A stretch of 64,000 nucleotides of DNA, taken from contig NZ_CP029553.1 of the NCBI RefSeq assembly GCF_003173755.1, forward strand, positions 5,150,001 through 5,214,000. Direction: 5' to 3'. The notes beneath the pieces were generated by a model that did not search any database, was not told the DNA's origin, and saw only the letters and a list, made by a program, of their open reading frames with translations. Made by a program: the position numbers and the translations under genes. Positions within the stretch are counted from its first letter, which is position 1. Each line of letters opens with the position of its first letter. Below are positions 61,930 through 64,000 of the stretch, one piece after another. This stretch comes from Methylobacterium terrae (GTDB taxonomy: Bacteria > Pseudomonadota > Alphaproteobacteria > Rhizobiales > Beijerinckiaceae).

Positions 61930-63363
61930 ATGCCGGCCCCCCTTCTCCGCCCGTCGCGCCGTCACGCCGATCTCGGCCCGGACTTCTACGACGTCGTCGC
62001 GCCCGCCCGCTTCCCGGCCCACATCCTGCGCCACCGCAACCGGCCCTGGGCGGAGCGGGTCGGCCTCGGGGACCTGACCGAGGAGGAATGGATCGCGCAT
62101 TTCGGCCGCTTCGCGCCGCTGCCGGGCAGCTTTCCCGAGCCGCTGGCGCTACGCTACCACGGCCACCAGTTCCGCAGCTACAACCCGGAGCTCGGCGACG
62201 GGCGCGGCTTCCTGTTCGCGCAACTCCACGACCTCTCGGACGGGCGCCTGCTCGACCTCGGCACAAAGGGCAGCGGGCAGACGCCGTGGTCGCGCACCGC
62301 CGACGGCCGCCTGACCCTGAAGGGCGGTGTGCGCGAGGTGCTGGCGACCACGATGCTGGAGGCGCTCGGCGTCGAGACCTCGAAGTCGTTCAGCCTGATC
62401 GAGACCGGGGAGGCCCTGTCGCGCGGCGACGAGCCGTCGCCGACCCGCTCCGCGGTGCTGGTCCGGCTCAGCCACTCCCACATCCGCATCGGCACCTTCC
62501 AGCGCTTCCGCGCCCACGGCGATGCCGACAACCTGCTGCGCCTCCTCGACCACACTATCCGCACCTACCGGCCGGACGCCTGGCGCGACGATCCGGCCGA
62601 CCGGGCGGCGTCCTTCCTCGCCGACGTCTGCCGCCGCGTCGCCCGGATGGGCGCGCAGTGGATGGCGGCGGGCTTCGTCCACGGGGTGCTCAACACCGAC
62701 AACATCAACGTGACCGGCGAGAGCTTCGATTACGGTCCCTGGCGCTTCGCCCCCGTCAACGACCCGGCCTTCACCGCCGCCTACTTCGACGAGTACGGCC
62801 TCTACGCCTTCGGGCGCCAGCCGGAAGCGCTCGGCTGGAACCTCGCGCGGCTCGCCGAGTGCCTGCTGCCGCTCTCCGACGAAGCGCGCCTGGGCAGCGC
62901 CATGGACGTCTACGGGCCGGCCCTGCAGGAGGCCTTCGCGCAGGCGCTCCTGCGCCGCCTCGGCCTCGCGGTGCCGGCGGACGAGGCGGCGATGCACGCC
63001 CTCGTCGGGGCGTTCTGGGCCTTCCTGCAGACGAGCCGGGCGCCGTTCGAGCAGGCCTTCTTCGACTGGTACGGGGGGCTGGCGAGCGAGGCGCGGGCCG
63101 CCCGCAGCCCGGCCGCCGCCCACTACGAAGGCGAGGGCTTCGCGCGGGTGCGACAGGCGCTCCAGGGGCTCGCACCCGATCCGGCGGCGCGGCTCGACCA
63201 TCCCTACTTCGCCAGGCCCACGCCCTGCACGATGCTGATCGACGAGGTCGAGGCCCTGTGGGCGCCGATCGCGGCGCAGGACGACTGGTCGGCCTACCGC
63301 GCCAAGCTGGCGGCGATCGACGAGATGGCGGAGGCCTACGGCACCCGGCCGGCGGCGCCCTGA
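61930..63363 (+). CDS. selO: Protein adenylyltransferase SelO (YdiU family)
   Basis: A 477-aa pseudokinase-fold enzyme that transfers AMP to Ser, Thr or Tyr of target proteins, linked to redox control in studied members. ELGDGRGFLFAQLHDLSDGR, KGSGQTPWSR and TLKGGVREVLATTMLEALGV form the nucleotide-binding lobe. HGVLNTDNINVTGESFDYGP holds the catalytic Asn/Asp and DYG-like Asp. Unlike some relatives there is no Cys/Sec pair near the C-terminus (ends YGTRPAAP). GAGGA precedes the ATG. Its last 28 bases overlap the convergent solute-binding protein gene. Confidence 0.95.
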   Translation: MPAPLLRPSRRHADLGPDFYDVVAPARFPAHILRHRNRPWAERVGLGDLTEEEWIAHFGRFAPLPGSFPEPLALRYHGHQFRSYNPELGDGRGFLFAQLHDLSDGRLLDLGTKGSGQTPWSRTADGRLTLKGGVREVLATTMLEALGVETSKSFSLIETGEALSRGDEPSPTRSAVLVRLSHSHIRIGTFQRFRAHGDADNLLRLLDHTIRTYRPDAWRDDPADRAASFLADVCRRVARMGAQWMAAGFVHGVLNTDNINVTGESFDYGPWRFAPVNDPAFTAAYFDEYGLYAFGRQPEALGWNLARLAECLLPLSDEARLGSAMDVYGPALQEAFAQALLRRLGLAVPADEAAMHALVGAFWAFLQTSRAPFEQAFFDWYGGLASEARAARSPAAAHYEGEGFARVRQALQGLAPDPAARLDHPYFARPTPCTMLIDEVEALWAPIAAQDDWSAYRAKLAAIDEMAEAYGTRPAAP

Positions 63364-64000
63364 GGCGCGGCCCGGGTGTCGGCCGGGCGGGTCTCGGTCT
63401 GTCGAGACTCGGCCGGCCGGGACTCGCCGCCCTCGCGCAGGTCGACGCCGCGGAAGAGGTGCCGGCCGAGGGGATCCATGCGGTAGCCCGTCAGCTCGCG
63501 TCGCGCCGCGACGAACACCGCCGAATGGGCGATCGGCACCCACGGCACCTCGCGCGCGAAGATCCCTTGCGCCTGCCGGTAAAGGTCGGCCCGGGCGTCC
63601 TGGCCGGAGACGCGGCGGGCCTCGGCCACCAGGGCGTCGAAGGCGGGATCGCACCAGCGGGCGATGTTGCTGCCGCCGGGCTGCGCCGGCACGCAGCCGA
63701 GCAGCACGCCGAGGAAGTTGTCGGGATCGCCGTTGTCGGCGGTCCAGCCGAACAGGGCCAGCGCCGGCTCGCCGGCGAGCATCCGGGCCCGGTAGGCGCT
63801 CCACTCGTCGGTCCGCAGGCGCAGCCGCACGCCGATGCGGGCGAGGTCGGCCTGGATCATGTCGGCGACGCGCCGGCCGTTGGGATTGTAGGCCCGGCTC
63901 ACCGGCGGGTACCACAGCTCGGCCTCGAAGCCGGAGGGGAGGCCGGCTTCCGCGAGCAGCCTCTGCGCCGCCGGGCGGTCGAGGGGCGGCTCCGGGAGCG
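63336..64000 (-). CDS. Family 5 extracellular solute-binding protein, C-terminal part (partial)
   Basis: The frame is open to the window edge and encodes the last 221 residues of an ABC-transporter substrate-binding protein for peptides, nickel or similar ligands. It contains AAQRLLAEAGLPSGFEAELW, YNPNGRRVADMIQADLARIG, ALFGWTADNGDPDNFL and AQGIFAREVPWVPIAHS, all typical of SBP_bac_5. The last 35 residues are a Pro/Arg/Glu-rich tail not usual for the family. Its stop lies inside the end of selO. The permease and ATPase genes are not in the window. Confidence 0.9.
   Translation of the reverse strand, partial: LPEPPLDRPAAQRLLAEAGLPSGFEAELWYPPVSRAYNPNGRRVADMIQADLARIGVRLRLRTDEWSAYRARMLAGEPALALFGWTADNGDPDNFLGVLLGCVPAQPGGSNIARWCDPAFDALVAEARRVSGQDARADLYRQAQGIFAREVPWVPIAHSAVFVAARRELTGYRMDPLGRHLFRGVDLREGGESRPAESRQTETRPADTRAAPQGAAGRVP

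Overview
The window is very GC-rich (roughly 70 % or more by eye) and densely packed. Its gene content fits an alphaproteobacterium of the Methylobacterium type (Methylobacteriaceae): a TPP-riboswitch-controlled thiC, the slt/dapA/smpB block, a YARHG protein, HisKA_2-type kinases, a Brp/Blh carotenoid enzyme and many PAS, GGDEF and PilZ proteins. This assignment rests on resemblance, not on a database search. Most of the window is ordinary chromosome. It holds cell-wall enzymes (PBP1A, Slt), cofactor and repair enzymes (ThiC, NnrD, pyrophosphatase, SmpB, SelO), catabolic enzymes (acyl-CoA dehydrogenase, enoyl-CoA hydratase/SDR pair, FAH-family hydrolase, DeoC) and signalling proteins.

Layout. 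0-5.2 kb: end of a Brp/Blh carotenoid dioxygenase-like gene, PBP1A, a class I glutamine amidotransferase, an acyltransferase and a small HNH protein. 5.3-12 kb: a 13-bp tandem repeat, TPP riboswitch and thiC, then a three-gene phosphorelay (hybrid-input histidine kinase, Rcp1-like receiver, receiver-HisKA_2 kinase). 12-16.1 kb: a NicA/NicB-like molybdenum hydroxylase with fused triheme cytochrome c. 16.1-17.6 kb: a gene-poor gap with a 15-bp minisatellite, then an acidic 191-aa protein behind an AT-rich leader. 17.7-25.5 kb: phosphatase/NnrD pair, chemoreceptor, GST, alpha/beta hydrolase, acyl-CoA dehydrogenase, PAS-HTH regulator. 25.5-41.2 kb: acyltransferase-SGNH protein, a double-barrel outer-membrane protein, FAH hydrolase, GGDEF-EAL protein, enoyl-CoA hydratase/SDR, secreted small proteins, deoC and a membrane-anchored deacetylase-like protein.

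The accessory part lies at about 42.05-49.82 kb, between a tRNA-Glu/PilZ block and the conserved slt-dapA-smpB block. In order it contains an AT-rich islet with an ANT(2'')-like nucleotidyltransferase gene, a decayed IS256-family element interrupted by a REP-like sequence, and an orphan type VI secretion cluster. That cluster is vgrG, a DUF2169-like adaptor gene and a PAAR-like/HNH-like effector gene. It is damaged in two ways: an in-frame TGA truncates the adaptor 40 codons early, and a complete IS66-family element with a perfect 8-bp target duplication (GGAGGCCT) splits the effector gene. No core T6SS genes are in the window.

Downstream (50-64 kb) are slt, a long perfect hairpin, dapA, smpB, an MsbA-like ABC exporter with an overlapping EamA transporter, a tyrosine phosphatase, an acetyltransferase, pyrophosphatase, three small exported or cytosolic proteins, a Gly-rich double cold-shock protein, selO and the 3' part of a family 5 solute-binding protein gene. 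Recurrent themes are short GC-rich minisatellites (12, 13, 15 and 15 bp units) and strong hairpins in intergenic gaps. I saw no rRNA, CRISPR array, replication origin or prophage.
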